Origin: Chloroflexota bacterium
Lineage (GTDB): Bacteria > Chloroflexota > Anaerolineae > VGOG01
Assembly: GCA_030611885.1 (NCBI GenBank)
Contig: JAUWOY010000017.1
Coordinates: 1 to 54,683 of the forward strand
DNA: 54,683 nucleotides
Direction of reading: 5' to 3'
Part shown: positions 24,461 through 32,648 of the stretch, in pieces
Position numbering within the stretch: position 1 is the first letter of the stretch
How the letters are laid out: every line of letters begins with the position of its first letter
Notes under the pieces: generated by a model
The model's database searches: none
What the model was told of the DNA's origin: nothing
Seen by the model: the letters and a program-made list of their open reading frames with translations, nothing else
Translations under genes and position numbers: made by a program

Positions 24461-25180
24461 GTGGAAATACAAGAGTATTTCAGGATATTGTGGAAGCGGG
24501 GTTGGATCATTATTCTGCTCGCCGCCATCACTGCCATCAGTGCTTACGGCTTCAGCAAGATGCAGATGAAGGAATACAAAGGCAGCATCACCCTGCAATT
24601 CAGGCCCGCCCGGGCCGATTGGGGGCTGCAAAACGCAGCCAAGGGATTGCTCCCCAGTTACAGGGAATTCATAACCAACGACAAAACGGCCACTCAAGTC
24701 ATAGACCGCCTGCGATTGGACATGTCCAAGGATTCCCTGCTGGCCAAGGTCAGCACCAGCGCCGACGAAGCGACCTTTGGCATCCAGATTGAGGCCCGCG
24801 ATCACTATACAAAGACGGCCAGCGACATAGCCCGGACTTTCGCCGAGGTGTTCAAGGAGCAACAAGACACGTGGAATCAAAAGCAAGACAAACGCGATCA
24901 AGTACATGTATACATGTGGAATGAACCCCGTGTCAGCCTCTCCAAGCCCAGGACGAAAATAAACACCCTGGCCGGAGGCATCTTCGGCCTGATGCTGGGG
25001 GTGGTGATAGTCTTCTTTCTGGAGTGGCTGGAGTCGGACATCGTGCGCACCGCTGAGGACGTGGAGCGCCACGTCGGCGTCGCCGTACTGGGTTCCATAC
25101 CCGTTATCACCTCCGAGGAGGTCGCGCCCGTCAGAGCCAGGCGAAAACGCCGTTGGGCTTTCTTGAAGAGTTTCAAATGA
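24461..25180 (+). CDS. Wzz-type polysaccharide chain-length regulator, second copy
   Basis: A 239-residue paralog of the preceding protein. Helix 1 follows VEIQEYFRILWKRG; the external part is rich in charged residues; helix 2 is TLAGGIFGLMLGVVIVFFL. The C-terminal tail has the DIVRTAEDVERHVGVAVLGSIPV signature and ends in a basic stretch (RARRKRRW). GTG 24461 is chosen because GAGGAGGGG precedes it. The kinase-like ATPase follows after 21 nt and is its likely partner. Confidence 0.85.
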   Translation: MEIQEYFRILWKRGWIIILLAAITAISAYGFSKMQMKEYKGSITLQFRPARADWGLQNAAKGLLPSYREFITNDKTATQVIDRLRLDMSKDSLLAKVSTSADEATFGIQIEARDHYTKTASDIARTFAEVFKEQQDTWNQKQDKRDQVHVYMWNEPRVSLSKPRTKINTLAGGIFGLMLGVVIVFFLEWLESDIVRTAEDVERHVGVAVLGSIPVITSEEVAPVRARRKRRWAFLKSFK

Positions 25181-25201
25181 GTGTAGGAGGATAGATTTAC
25201 G

Positions 25202-25882
25202 ATGACAACTGACCGCAAAGAGAGTTTGATTACTTTAGCCAATCCCCGTTCGCCCGCCAGCGAGGCCTATCGCACGCTGCGCACCAATCTGGAATTCTCC
25301 AGCCTGGACAAGACCATCAGAACCATGGTGGTCACTTCCCCAGGCCCTGAAGAGGGCAAATCCACCACCCTGGCCAACCTGGCTATCACCATCGCCCAGG
25401 GCGGAAAGAGGGTGATCCTGGTTGACTGCGATTTGCGACGTCCCTCCCAACACACCATCTTCGGCGTCCCAAACGGGGCAGGGCTTACGACGATGGTCCG
25501 CGAAGATCGGGCCATGAAGGAGCCCCCTCTACAGGAGATAGGCGTCCCCGACTTTTGGCTCCTTCCCAGCGGCCCCTTGCCGCCCAACCCTTCGGAGCTT
25601 CTGGGCTCGCGCCGCATGGAGGAAATCATCGCTGCCCTATTGGAGCGAGCCGACATGATCCTCTTCGACGTCCCTCCCATCATCGCCGTGACCGATGCGG
25701 CCGTGTTAGCCTCCAAAGTTGACGGAGTGCTATTGGTCTTCAAAGCTGGCGGCACCAAAAGGGATCACGCTCAGCGGGCAAAGGCTCTGCTGGAAAAAGT
25801 CAACGCCCGCCTGATAGGAGCCGTCCTCAACAACGTGGCCTTCGACGTTAGCCTGCATCGCTATTATGCCGAACAAGAGTGA
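25202..25882 (+). CDS. CpsD/CapB-type tyrosine-protein kinase (BY-kinase domain)
   Basis: A 226-residue P-loop ATPase. Walker A is SPGPEEGKST, Walker A' ILVDCDLRRP, Walker B ILFDVPP. Members autophosphorylate on a C-terminal Tyr cluster and control polysaccharide polymerisation with Wzz. Here the tail is short and holds only two Tyr (HRYYAEQE), so phosphorylation capacity may be reduced. ATG 25202 follows AGGAGG at 11 nt. Last gene of the exopolysaccharide set. Confidence 0.88.
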   Translation: MTTDRKESLITLANPRSPASEAYRTLRTNLEFSSLDKTIRTMVVTSPGPEEGKSTTLANLAITIAQGGKRVILVDCDLRRPSQHTIFGVPNGAGLTTMVREDRAMKEPPLQEIGVPDFWLLPSGPLPPNPSELLGSRRMEEIIAALLERADMILFDVPPIIAVTDAAVLASKVDGVLLVFKAGGTKRDHAQRAKALLEKVNARLIGAVLNNVAFDVSLHRYYAEQE

Positions 25883-25926
25883 GCCTGACTAGCCGCCACT
25901 GCTAGGAAGTTCGAGGAGGAAAGGTG

Positions 25927-26346
25927 ATGAGACAATTCAAAATCATCGTTGAGAAACACCCCGATGGGTACGTTGCATATCCACTTGGCCTACACGGGGT
26001 TGTAGTTGGAGAAGGCGATACTTACGAAGAGGCGCTTGCTGATGTCAAGTCAGCAATCCAGTTCCACATCGAGACATTCGGCCTGGATGCGGGACGATTT
26101 GACGAGAATTGTTGGGATCGAAATCAAAAAGCTGGAGCGCACAAAGTCAGGTTCAGTGGCGAGACGATCCGGCCTCGACTACAACACGACACCCCCTTGT
26201 GGGACGATTCGCGTGTACGATGCGAACGACAATCCCCTCGACATACGTGGCTTCTATCTCTTCGTCTGCCAGGAGCAGGAGCCGGGCGCAGAGAACACCT
26301 ACAAACTGAGCGCTCTGGCGCTCTGCGACGGCAATATGCTGAATAA
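25927..26346 (+). pseudogene. HicB-type antitoxin 5' fragment fused out of frame to other DNA
   Basis: After AGGAGGAAAGGTG, ATG 25927 opens a HicB partial RNase H-like fold: FKIIVEKHPDGYVAYPLG, then GVVVGEGDTYEEALADVKSA and IQFHIETFG. Homology stops at about residue 57 (near 26097). From there the frame reads through a restriction endonuclease gene in the wrong phase to a stop at 26346. The DNA-binding C terminus and any partner HicA are missing. A deletion has joined the front of hicB to the back of another gene. Confidence 0.75.
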
Positions 26347-26743
26347 AGACTTTGACCTGTATCTCTCAGCCGTTGGTCAGCGAAAAAAGGAAATCGGGCT
26401 TGGAACGTATGGGAATGGGGCGAACAGGCACAGACCGATGTTCATTTTCGCCAATCCGCTGGGCATACCTGAGTTGGATAACGCGGTTACTCTTATCCAT
26501 CCAGATGCAACCCTGGCGGAATCTGAGGCGGGTTTGCAAATGGCCTACCGACTGATCCGAATGGCCAAGGATGGAGAGCGGGTCTTCTATTGTTACCGCC
26601 TGGCTGCGGATATTGGAACAGGCCATCCCATAACCGACTTAAAGAATCCCTTTCCCACGCCGCTGTCTCGCAGTATTCGCACACAAAATAGAGGCAGGTT
26701 CAGACTCCAGATTGAGCCCTTGCAGGATGAGGCTGGGCAATGA
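26087..26743 (+). pseudogene. N-terminally truncated type II-like restriction endonuclease
   Basis: In another frame from the hicB fragment runs IVGIEIKKLERTKSGSVARR, then GLDYNTTPPCGTIRVYD and RGFYLFVCQEQ to a natural C terminus. GIEIKK resembles the E-x-K half of a PD-(D/E)XK nuclease site; the preceding Asp and the N-terminal half are absent. No ribosome site serves this frame. The stop overlaps the methylase ATG (ATGA at 26740), showing that the two once formed a restriction-modification operon. Identification as an endonuclease is from motif and context. Confidence 0.65.
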
Positions 26744-28980
26744 GTACATTGACGCAAAAAGTAGCTGAGATGCGTCCCATCTACGCCGATGGCAATCTAC
26801 CCCAACAGCGAAAAGCCATCGAACGCTCTTTTCCCTTCGTGGAAATCAGCGAGGTTGCCGAGCGGCAATCGTGGCGTAAAGACGTTTATCAACCCGTTTA
26901 CTACATTCACAAGTGGTGGGCCAGACGCCTCAGCAGCGTGTTTCGCGCCATGGTGTTGGGGGCCTGTGCTCCTGCGGAAGGCGCTACTGTTATCGGGTCA
27001 GATGGCATACTTGACCTGTTCTACAAACCCATCCGGTTTCCAGGCACACTAATCTACGATCCATTTATGGGAAGCGGAACGACGGTTGGGGAAGCGCACA
27101 AGCTAGGCTGCCGCGTCATCGGGCAGGACATCAATCCGGTTTCCTACTTCATGGTCAAGAATGCGTTGAGCACGCACGACGTCTCCAAAGTGCGCCAGAC
27201 TTTCAAGGCGATTGAAAGGGACGTGAGTCACAGAATCAAGGCCTACTACAAAGCACAGACTGAACAGTATGGTCTTGTGGACGTGCTCTATTACTTTTGG
27301 GTGAAATTCGTTCCCTGTCCCTGCTGCGGCGCGCAAATTGATTTGTTCAATAGCCGCATCTTTGCCAAACACGCTAATCCCAGCAAACATCCAGCGGCAA
27401 AATCCCTGTGCCCCGCTTGCGAGGCGATCAATTCCATAATGGTATATCAGACAGAAGTCACGTGTGACCAATGCGGCACATCTTACAATCCCCAAGAGGG
27501 TTCAACGGGCAGGACAAAGGCAACGTGCCCCAATTGCCAAAGCACGTTCCCAATTATCGAAGCTGTGGGTGCTTTGGATCATCCGCCCCGTCACCGCATG
27601 TATGCCAAGATGATTCTCAAGCCCGATGGAGGTAAAGAATATCTTCCCATTGATGAATACGATCAGGCTCTCTACGGGAAAGCATCTGTGGAACTCCAAA
27701 CAGGCAACTTTGCGTATCCCCAGGTGGCGATCGAGCCGGGCTACAATACAGATCAAGTGCTGAATTACAACTACACCCACTGGCACCAGATGTTCAACGA
27801 CCGCCAACTGCTGTGCTTGAGTATTCTGAGCGAGCGGATTCGTAATATCGAAAAAGACTCTCTTCGCGCCTTGTTTGCTTGTCTGCTGTCGGGCTGTCTC
27901 GAGTTTAACAGCATGTTCTGTTCCTTCAAAGGAGAAGGAACGGGAGCGGTGCGACACACCTTTTCCCATCACATTCTAAAACCCGAACGCATGCCGCTGG
28001 AAGCGAACTTATGGGGAACGCCCGAATCCTCAGGCTCGTTTTCGACCTTGTTCGAGCGGCGTATTCTTCGGGCTCTCGAATACAAGGACAACCCCTTTGA
28101 ATTGCAGCTTTCTGACAGGGTGAACGGGAGAAGACAGAGCAAGAAGGTGTTCAACATCAACCGGAAGATGGGGGGCGAGATAGCGTCAACTTACGGCGAT
28201 TTTCAAACGAACGATTTCGACATCTATCTATCGTGCGGAGGTTCCAGCCAGACAGATATTGAAGATAGCGTTGTGGATGCCGTCATCACGGATCCGCCTT
28301 TCTTTGACAACGTGCACTATTCCCAGTTGGCTGATTTCTTTTACGTCTGGATACGAGAAATGATGGGCCGTGAGGGCGCCTTTCAGGCGGAAACCACCCG
28401 CTCAACTGAGGAAGTCCAGCAAACAGACTCTCGACGTTTCACCGACAACCTGATCGCCGTATTCAGGGACTGCCACCGAGTGCTGAAAGATGACGGACTG
28501 CTCATCTTCACCTATCACCACTCACGACCAGAAGGCTGGTCTGCGATCCTGGAAGCCATCCACGAAGCGGGATTTTACATCGAAGCCACCCATCCTGTGA
28601 AATCGGAAATGTCGGCATCAATACCGAAGCAGCAAGCCAAAAGCCCGATAGACATTGACATCATCATCATTGGCCGGAAACTCGCTTCGATAGAGCCCTT
28701 CCCGGAGGTTCCGCTAGACCTGTTCAGCGAGTGCGTTGAGGAAACCAGCGAGATTGTTGAAGCGTTCAACAAGTCGAACAGAAGGTTGAGCCGCAGCGAC
28801 ATAACCGTCATCATGATGGCCCGCTTGATAACCACTTTGTCCCGAGCACGCGATCTGGAAAAGATTCTTAGTTACTTGAGTTCTATCGAAAAGAATATGG
28901 ACGTGGCCGTTGAGAGAATCTGGGAGCAGCAGAATCCGAGAGAGATACTCGTGGAAGAACGGCAAATGATGCTCTTCTAA
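26740..28980 (+). CDS. Adenine-specific DNA methyltransferase with zinc ribbons (DUF1156-like N terminus)
   Basis: A 746-residue methylase. The N terminus carries YYIHKWWARRLSSVFRAM, like DUF1156 methylases. SAM motif I is YDPFMGSGTTVGEA and the catalytic motif is DPPFFDN (residue about 515). Between them four CxxC knuckles (CPCCG, CPACE, CDQCG, CPNCQ) form zinc ribbons. GLLIFTYHHSRPEGW follows the catalytic block. It is full length, and its neighbour nuclease is broken, so it is now an orphan. Base composition is a little lower in GC than flanking genes, in keeping with transfer. Target sequence unknown. Confidence 0.82.
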   Translation: MSTLTQKVAEMRPIYADGNLPQQRKAIERSFPFVEISEVAERQSWRKDVYQPVYYIHKWWARRLSSVFRAMVLGACAPAEGATVIGSDGILDLFYKPIRFPGTLIYDPFMGSGTTVGEAHKLGCRVIGQDINPVSYFMVKNALSTHDVSKVRQTFKAIERDVSHRIKAYYKAQTEQYGLVDVLYYFWVKFVPCPCCGAQIDLFNSRIFAKHANPSKHPAAKSLCPACEAINSIMVYQTEVTCDQCGTSYNPQEGSTGRTKATCPNCQSTFPIIEAVGALDHPPRHRMYAKMILKPDGGKEYLPIDEYDQALYGKASVELQTGNFAYPQVAIEPGYNTDQVLNYNYTHWHQMFNDRQLLCLSILSERIRNIEKDSLRALFACLLSGCLEFNSMFCSFKGEGTGAVRHTFSHHILKPERMPLEANLWGTPESSGSFSTLFERRILRALEYKDNPFELQLSDRVNGRRQSKKVFNINRKMGGEIASTYGDFQTNDFDIYLSCGGSSQTDIEDSVVDAVITDPPFFDNVHYSQLADFFYVWIREMMGREGAFQAETTRSTEEVQQTDSRRFTDNLIAVFRDCHRVLKDDGLLIFTYHHSRPEGWSAILEAIHEAGFYIEATHPVKSEMSASIPKQQAKSPIDIDIIIIGRKLASIEPFPEVPLDLFSECVEETSEIVEAFNKSNRRLSRSDITVIMMARLITTLSRARDLEKILSYLSSIEKNMDVAVERIWEQQNPREILVEERQMMLF

Positions 28981-29035
28981 GGTTGAAGACAAAACAGCGC
29001 CGGCTAATTCGGCGTATCTGGAGGATGAGGAGAGC

Positions 29036-29226
29036 GTGAAGTCAAAGGCCATTACTCGAATGCTCCTCGTAGCCGTAATGACAGCCCTGTTGCTGACCTC
29101 GTCTGGGGCGGGGTTGGCCGTGGGGCCGTCAGCGCCTACGACAGTTCAGGCAACAGCAGCCCCCTCTCGGAGGGGGTCGGGCTGAGTTTCGTGTATCTAC
29201 CGGTGGTGTTGAAGAACCACCATTAA
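29036..29226 (+). pseudogene. Frameshifted small secreted protein with C-terminal YLPVVLKN motif
   Basis: After GAGGATGAGGAG, GTG 29036 opens a clear signal peptide (MLLVAVMTALLLTSS...) that stops at TGA 29183 after 49 residues. In another frame of the same stretch the sequence reads SAYDSSGNSSPLSEGVGLSF and VYLPVVLKNHH, ending at 29226. That tail matches the YLPxxLK motif of other secreted proteins in this window. Signal and tail are in different frames, so the middle of a larger gene seems to have been lost. It might also encode a 49-residue secreted peptide. Confidence 0.6.
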
Positions 29227-29254
29227 GAGAAATGGCTAGAAAGGAGGGATTGAC

Positions 29255-29350
29255 ATGGGTTCCGTCAGGAAGTGGCGAAAGAAGAAGATAGCCAAGCATA
29301 AGCACAGAAAGCGACTCAAGAAAACTCGTTGGCAGAGGCGGAAGAAGTAA
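29255..29350 (+). CDS. bS22-like small ribosomal protein (AURKAIP1/COX24 domain)
   Basis: A 31-residue, extremely basic protein: MGSVRKWRKKKIAKHKHRKR followed by LKKTRWQRRKK. This matches the AURKAIP1/COX24 domain and closely resembles the 33-residue bS22 of mycobacterial ribosomes (MGSVxKKRRKRM...). AAGGAGG stands 8 nt ahead of ATG 29255. By analogy it binds 16S rRNA in the small subunit. It is too short for most gene finders. It sits between the decayed secreted protein and rmlA, with no other ribosomal gene nearby. Confidence 0.88.
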   Translation: MGSVRKWRKKKIAKHKHRKRLKKTRWQRRKK

Positions 29351-29387
29351 GCGCATGAAACCAGAACTGCCGATGAGCTGTGAAACG

Positions 29388-29442
29388 TATTGCGTGCTGT
29401 GTGACAGAACACGGAATACGCAACACGCAATACGCGCCACAT
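29388..29442. repeat. AACACGC/AATACGC 7-nt repeats forming a hairpin
   Basis: GTATTGCGTG on the left pairs with CACGCAATAC on the right; units of AATACGC and AACACGC lie between. Same family inside the gene at 33729-33770 and at 51218-51262. Confidence 0.75.
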
Positions 29443-29466
29443 AAAACTTAGACACGGGAGTTACCA

Positions 29467-30531
29467 ATGAAAGGTTTGATTATCAGCGGGGGCAAGGGCA
29501 CGCGCCTCCGGCCCATTACGTACACTAGCGCCAAGCAACTGGTGCCGGTGGCTAATCGCCCGGTGCTGTTTCGCGTTCTCGATGCCATGGTGGAGGCGGG
29601 CATCACCGACATCGGCATCGTGGTGGGCGACACGGCACCGATTATTGAGGCCGCCGTGGGCGATGGCTCCGCCTGGGGAGCTGAAGTGACCTACATTCGC
29701 CAGGAGGCACCCTTGGGCCTGGCCCATGCCGTCAAGATCTCCGAGGACTATCTCACAAACGATCGCTTCGTGATGTTTTTGGGCGACAACGTCATCGAGG
29801 GTGGTATCACCTCCCTGGTGAAGCAGTTCGCTGCCAGCGACTGGAACGCTCAGATCGTCCTCAAGCGGGTGGAGGATCCCCGACGGTTCGGTGTGGCTGA
29901 GCTACAGGATGGACGGATAGTCCGCCTGGTGGAGAAACCAAAGGATCCTCCCAGCGATCTGGCCTTAGTGGGCATCTACATGTTCGATCATCACATCTTT
30001 GAGGCTGTCAAGGCGATCAAGCCCTCCTGGCGAGGTGAGTTAGAGATCACCGATGCCATCCAATACCTGACTGAGCAGGGCTACCAGGTCTATCCTTACA
30101 TCCATGAGGGTTGGTGGATTGACACTGGCAAGATGGAGGACATGCTGGAGGCCAACCGCCTGATTTTGGAGACCAACGAGTCCCGAATGGAGGGATTTGT
30201 TGACGCCGACTCAAAAGTCAACGGCAGGGTTGTTATCGAGAAGGACGCCGAGATTATCAACAGCACCGTGCGTGGCCCGGCCATCATCGGGGAGCGAACC
30301 AGGGTGGTTAACGCCTACATCGGGCCCTACTCCTCCATCTACCACGACTGCCTCATCGCCGACTGCGAGATCGAGCACTCCATCATCATGGAGCACTGCA
30401 AGATCACGGACATCCACCACCGCATCGAGGACAGCTTGATCGGGCGCAACGTGGAGATAGTCCGCTCGCCCGCCAAGCCCCGGGCCTACAAGATGGTGCT
30501 GGGGGATCACAGTAAGGTGGGGATACTTTAG
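29467..30531 (+). CDS. rmlA: Glucose-1-phosphate thymidylyltransferase, long form
   Basis: A 354-residue nucleotidyltransferase that makes dTDP-glucose. The N-terminal GGKGTRLRPITYTSAKQLVP signature and FLGDNVIEGG, VEKPKDPPSDLALVGIY and WWIDTGKMEDMLEAN are typical. Unlike the 290-residue RmlA it has a C-terminal left-handed beta-helix (residues about 245-354, hexad pattern NSTVRGPAIIG, SIIMEHCKI), as in StrD-like enzymes. It supplies rhamnose or other deoxysugar synthesis together with rmlB at 43431. ATG 29467 lies behind GGGAG. Confidence 0.9.
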   Translation: MKGLIISGGKGTRLRPITYTSAKQLVPVANRPVLFRVLDAMVEAGITDIGIVVGDTAPIIEAAVGDGSAWGAEVTYIRQEAPLGLAHAVKISEDYLTNDRFVMFLGDNVIEGGITSLVKQFAASDWNAQIVLKRVEDPRRFGVAELQDGRIVRLVEKPKDPPSDLALVGIYMFDHHIFEAVKAIKPSWRGELEITDAIQYLTEQGYQVYPYIHEGWWIDTGKMEDMLEANRLILETNESRMEGFVDADSKVNGRVVIEKDAEIINSTVRGPAIIGERTRVVNAYIGPYSSIYHDCLIADCEIEHSIIMEHCKITDIHHRIEDSLIGRNVEIVRSPAKPRAYKMVLGDHSKVGIL

Positions 30532-30544
30532 GGAGGAAAGTGAA

Positions 30545-31003
30545 ATGTCGACTTTATGGGCGAATCTGCCGTCTGAAGCATCGCGGGACATTGCCCGCTT
30601 GATAGCCTCAGGACGCTACAAAAGCGTGGATGAGGTTTTGACCGCTGCCACACGCCAACTGATCACCGTTGAGGAAGATGAAGCCACCATCGAGCCTACG
30701 TCTGTACGCCTCGCGGCCCAGATCGAGTGGTCGGATGGCCAGTGCTGCGCCTATTGCCCAGAGCTTGACCTGGCCACAGCGATGGGCAGTGAGGAGGAAG
30801 CTCTCACCGATCTGGCGGAGATGGCGGTGGAGTACGCGGAGGATTACCTGGAGGACTTGGCTTTTTATGCCAAAAGTCCCAATCGGGCAGAGCATCTCCC
30901 ATTCATCCTGGCTGTCGCCGAGTGCACCACCGATGTGTACGATGTCGAAGGTGTACGCAAGGCGCGAGGGCTTTTCGAGAGCAAGCATGAGGCGATAACT
31001 TAA
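30545..31003 (+). CDS. Antitoxin with RHH-like N terminus and HicB-like core
   Basis: A 152-residue protein. The first 45 residues (ARLIASGRYKSVDEVLTAATRQL) resemble the ribbon-helix-helix of ParD/CopG antitoxins. The middle (AAQIEWSDGQCCAYCPELDLATAMGSEEEALTDLAEMAVEY) resembles the HicB fold. Normally HicB has its DNA-binding part at the C terminus, so this order is unusual. ATG 30545 follows GGGAGGAAAG. The next gene starts on the last base of its stop codon (TAATG), and encodes a HicA-like toxin. Confidence 0.7.
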   Translation: MSTLWANLPSEASRDIARLIASGRYKSVDEVLTAATRQLITVEEDEATIEPTSVRLAAQIEWSDGQCCAYCPELDLATAMGSEEEALTDLAEMAVEYAEDYLEDLAFYAKSPNRAEHLPFILAVAECTTDVYDVEGVRKARGLFESKHEAIT

Positions 31004-31242
31004 TGGCTGTCTTCACTTACAACGACTTCCGCAAGGTGCTCGCTCGTTTGGGCTTCGAGATGAAACGTTCACGCAAGCACGAAACCTGGGAAAAGCGCCT
31101 CCCCGACGGAGGATCACACAGGGTATCCATTAGCCATAAGCATGGTAAGGACATCCCTCGCCCCCTTTTCCGCAAGATGATGAAACAGGCGGGAATCGAG
31201 AGTGAGGAGGAATTCGTCAGGGTGTTGCGAGGCAAGAGATGA
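31003..31242 (+). CDS. hicA: HicA-family mRNA interferase toxin
   Basis: A 79-residue double-stranded-RNA-binding-like protein. The family features are an N-terminal FRKVLARLGFEMKRSRKHETW, the HicA block with catalytic-type His in VSISHKHGKDIPRPLFRKMM, and a C-terminal helix. It cleaves mRNA when not held by the antitoxin encoded just upstream. The start overlaps the antitoxin stop (TAATG), and its own stop overlaps the next gene's start (ATGA), so the toxin is coupled in translation to a radical SAM enzyme gene. Confidence 0.82.
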   Translation: MAVFTYNDFRKVLARLGFEMKRSRKHETWEKRLPDGGSHRVSISHKHGKDIPRPLFRKMMKQAGIESEEEFVRVLRGKR

Positions 31243-32627
31243 AGACGACACTAATCTACGCCGGCATAGCCGGCTACGGGTTTGATAGCTTGGGCAGGGG
31301 GATGGAGGCGGGCTGGATCAACCATGGCCTGGCCCAGCTCTCTGCCTGTGCCAAGGCCGAGGGCTTCGACGTGGACCTCATTGACCTGAGGGGTCTCAAA
31401 GGCTGGGATGAGTTCCGGGCAGAGCTAGAGCAGCGCCGCCCCGACGTCGTGGGCCTGACCATGATGAGCGTGGACTACAATCCGGTGACGCGGGCTTTAG
31501 ACGTGATCAAAGACGTGGACGCTTCGATCATCACCGTCGTCGGCGGCCCCCATCCCACGCTGGTGCTGGACGAGGTAGCTGCCAATCCCAAGATTGACTA
31601 CATCGTCACCCACGAGGCGGAGATCACTTTCCCCAACCTGCTGGCTGCTATCGAGCGAGGCGAGCCGCCGAAGGAACGGGTGCTGGTCGGAGAAAGGCCC
31701 GACCTGGATGCCATACCTTTCGTGGATCGGGAGCTGTTCCTGGATGAGTGGCGCCGGTGCGGCTACGCCCCCGATTCCCCTGAGGTGTCCTTCGTGCCGG
31801 AGCTGCCTCCGCCGTTTCTGACCATCATCGCCGGGCGTGGCTGCATCTATAACTGCAACTTCTGCCAGCCAGCCGAGCGCATCATCTTCGGCCGGTTCCG
31901 CCAGCGGAGCGTATCCAGCGTCATCGAGGAGTTGAAGCTCCTGCAGGAAAAGCACCACTTCGCCAGCTTCATGTTCCACGACGACTGTTTGACCAACGAC
32001 CGAGAATGGGTGACCGAGTTCTGTGAGGCTTACAAACGGGAGGGGTTCACCCAGCCCTTCTTCTGCCAAAGCCGGGCCGATATCATCGCCCGCCACGAGG
32101 AGCTGGTGGAGTTGATGGCCGACGCCGGCTGCCGAGGCTACTTTATCGGCTTCGAGAGCGGCAACGACAGAGTACTGCGCTTCTTGCGCAAGGGCACTAC
32201 CAGAGAAGTGAACCTGAAGGCGGCCCAGGTCTGCCGGAAGTACGGCATCTCCGTCTGGGCCAATTACATGTTGGGCCTCCCCACCGAGACCAAAGAAGAG
32301 GTAATGGACACCATTTCCATGCTCAAGGAGATTGACCCCGACTACTACAGCCCGGCCTTCTACACCCCCCACCCCGGCAGTGACCTTTACACCTACTGCA
32401 TCGAAAACGACCTCTCCCTCATCGCCAGCCACGACCAATATCGCCGCAACCCCACCGAGACCAAGATCAAGGGCCAGGATCCTGAGTTCCTGAGCTGGGC
32501 CCTGGCGGAGTCCCAGCGCCGCAAGCCCTGGAACGCCTTCAAGCGCTGGGCCCGCCGCAATTGGACGCGCTATGCCAATCCTCGCAAGGCTTGGCGCAAG
32601 GCAAAGATAGTGTTGCTCGGAGAGTGA
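31239..32627 (+). CDS. B12-binding domain radical SAM protein
   Basis: A 462-residue protein. The N-terminal half is a cobalamin-binding Rossmann fold (LIDLRGLKGWDEF, VVGGPHPTLVLDEV, VTHEAEITFPNLL). The radical SAM cluster motif is GRGCIYNCNFCQPAE (CxxxCxxC), about residue 205. The SAM-binding GYFIGFESGNDRVLRFLRKG follows. The end is basic. Class B enzymes of this type perform methyl transfers or ring rearrangements; the substrate is unknown. ATG 31239 overlaps the HicA stop codon. It opens the long run of catabolic genes on this strand. Confidence 0.88.
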   Translation: MKTTLIYAGIAGYGFDSLGRGMEAGWINHGLAQLSACAKAEGFDVDLIDLRGLKGWDEFRAELEQRRPDVVGLTMMSVDYNPVTRALDVIKDVDASIITVVGGPHPTLVLDEVAANPKIDYIVTHEAEITFPNLLAAIERGEPPKERVLVGERPDLDAIPFVDRELFLDEWRRCGYAPDSPEVSFVPELPPPFLTIIAGRGCIYNCNFCQPAERIIFGRFRQRSVSSVIEELKLLQEKHHFASFMFHDDCLTNDREWVTEFCEAYKREGFTQPFFCQSRADIIARHEELVELMADAGCRGYFIGFESGNDRVLRFLRKGTTREVNLKAAQVCRKYGISVWANYMLGLPTETKEEVMDTISMLKEIDPDYYSPAFYTPHPGSDLYTYCIENDLSLIASHDQYRRNPTETKIKGQDPEFLSWALAESQRRKPWNAFKRWARRNWTRYANPRKAWRKAKIVLLGE

Positions 32628-32648
32628 AAGGGGAATTCGGGAGCTGAA

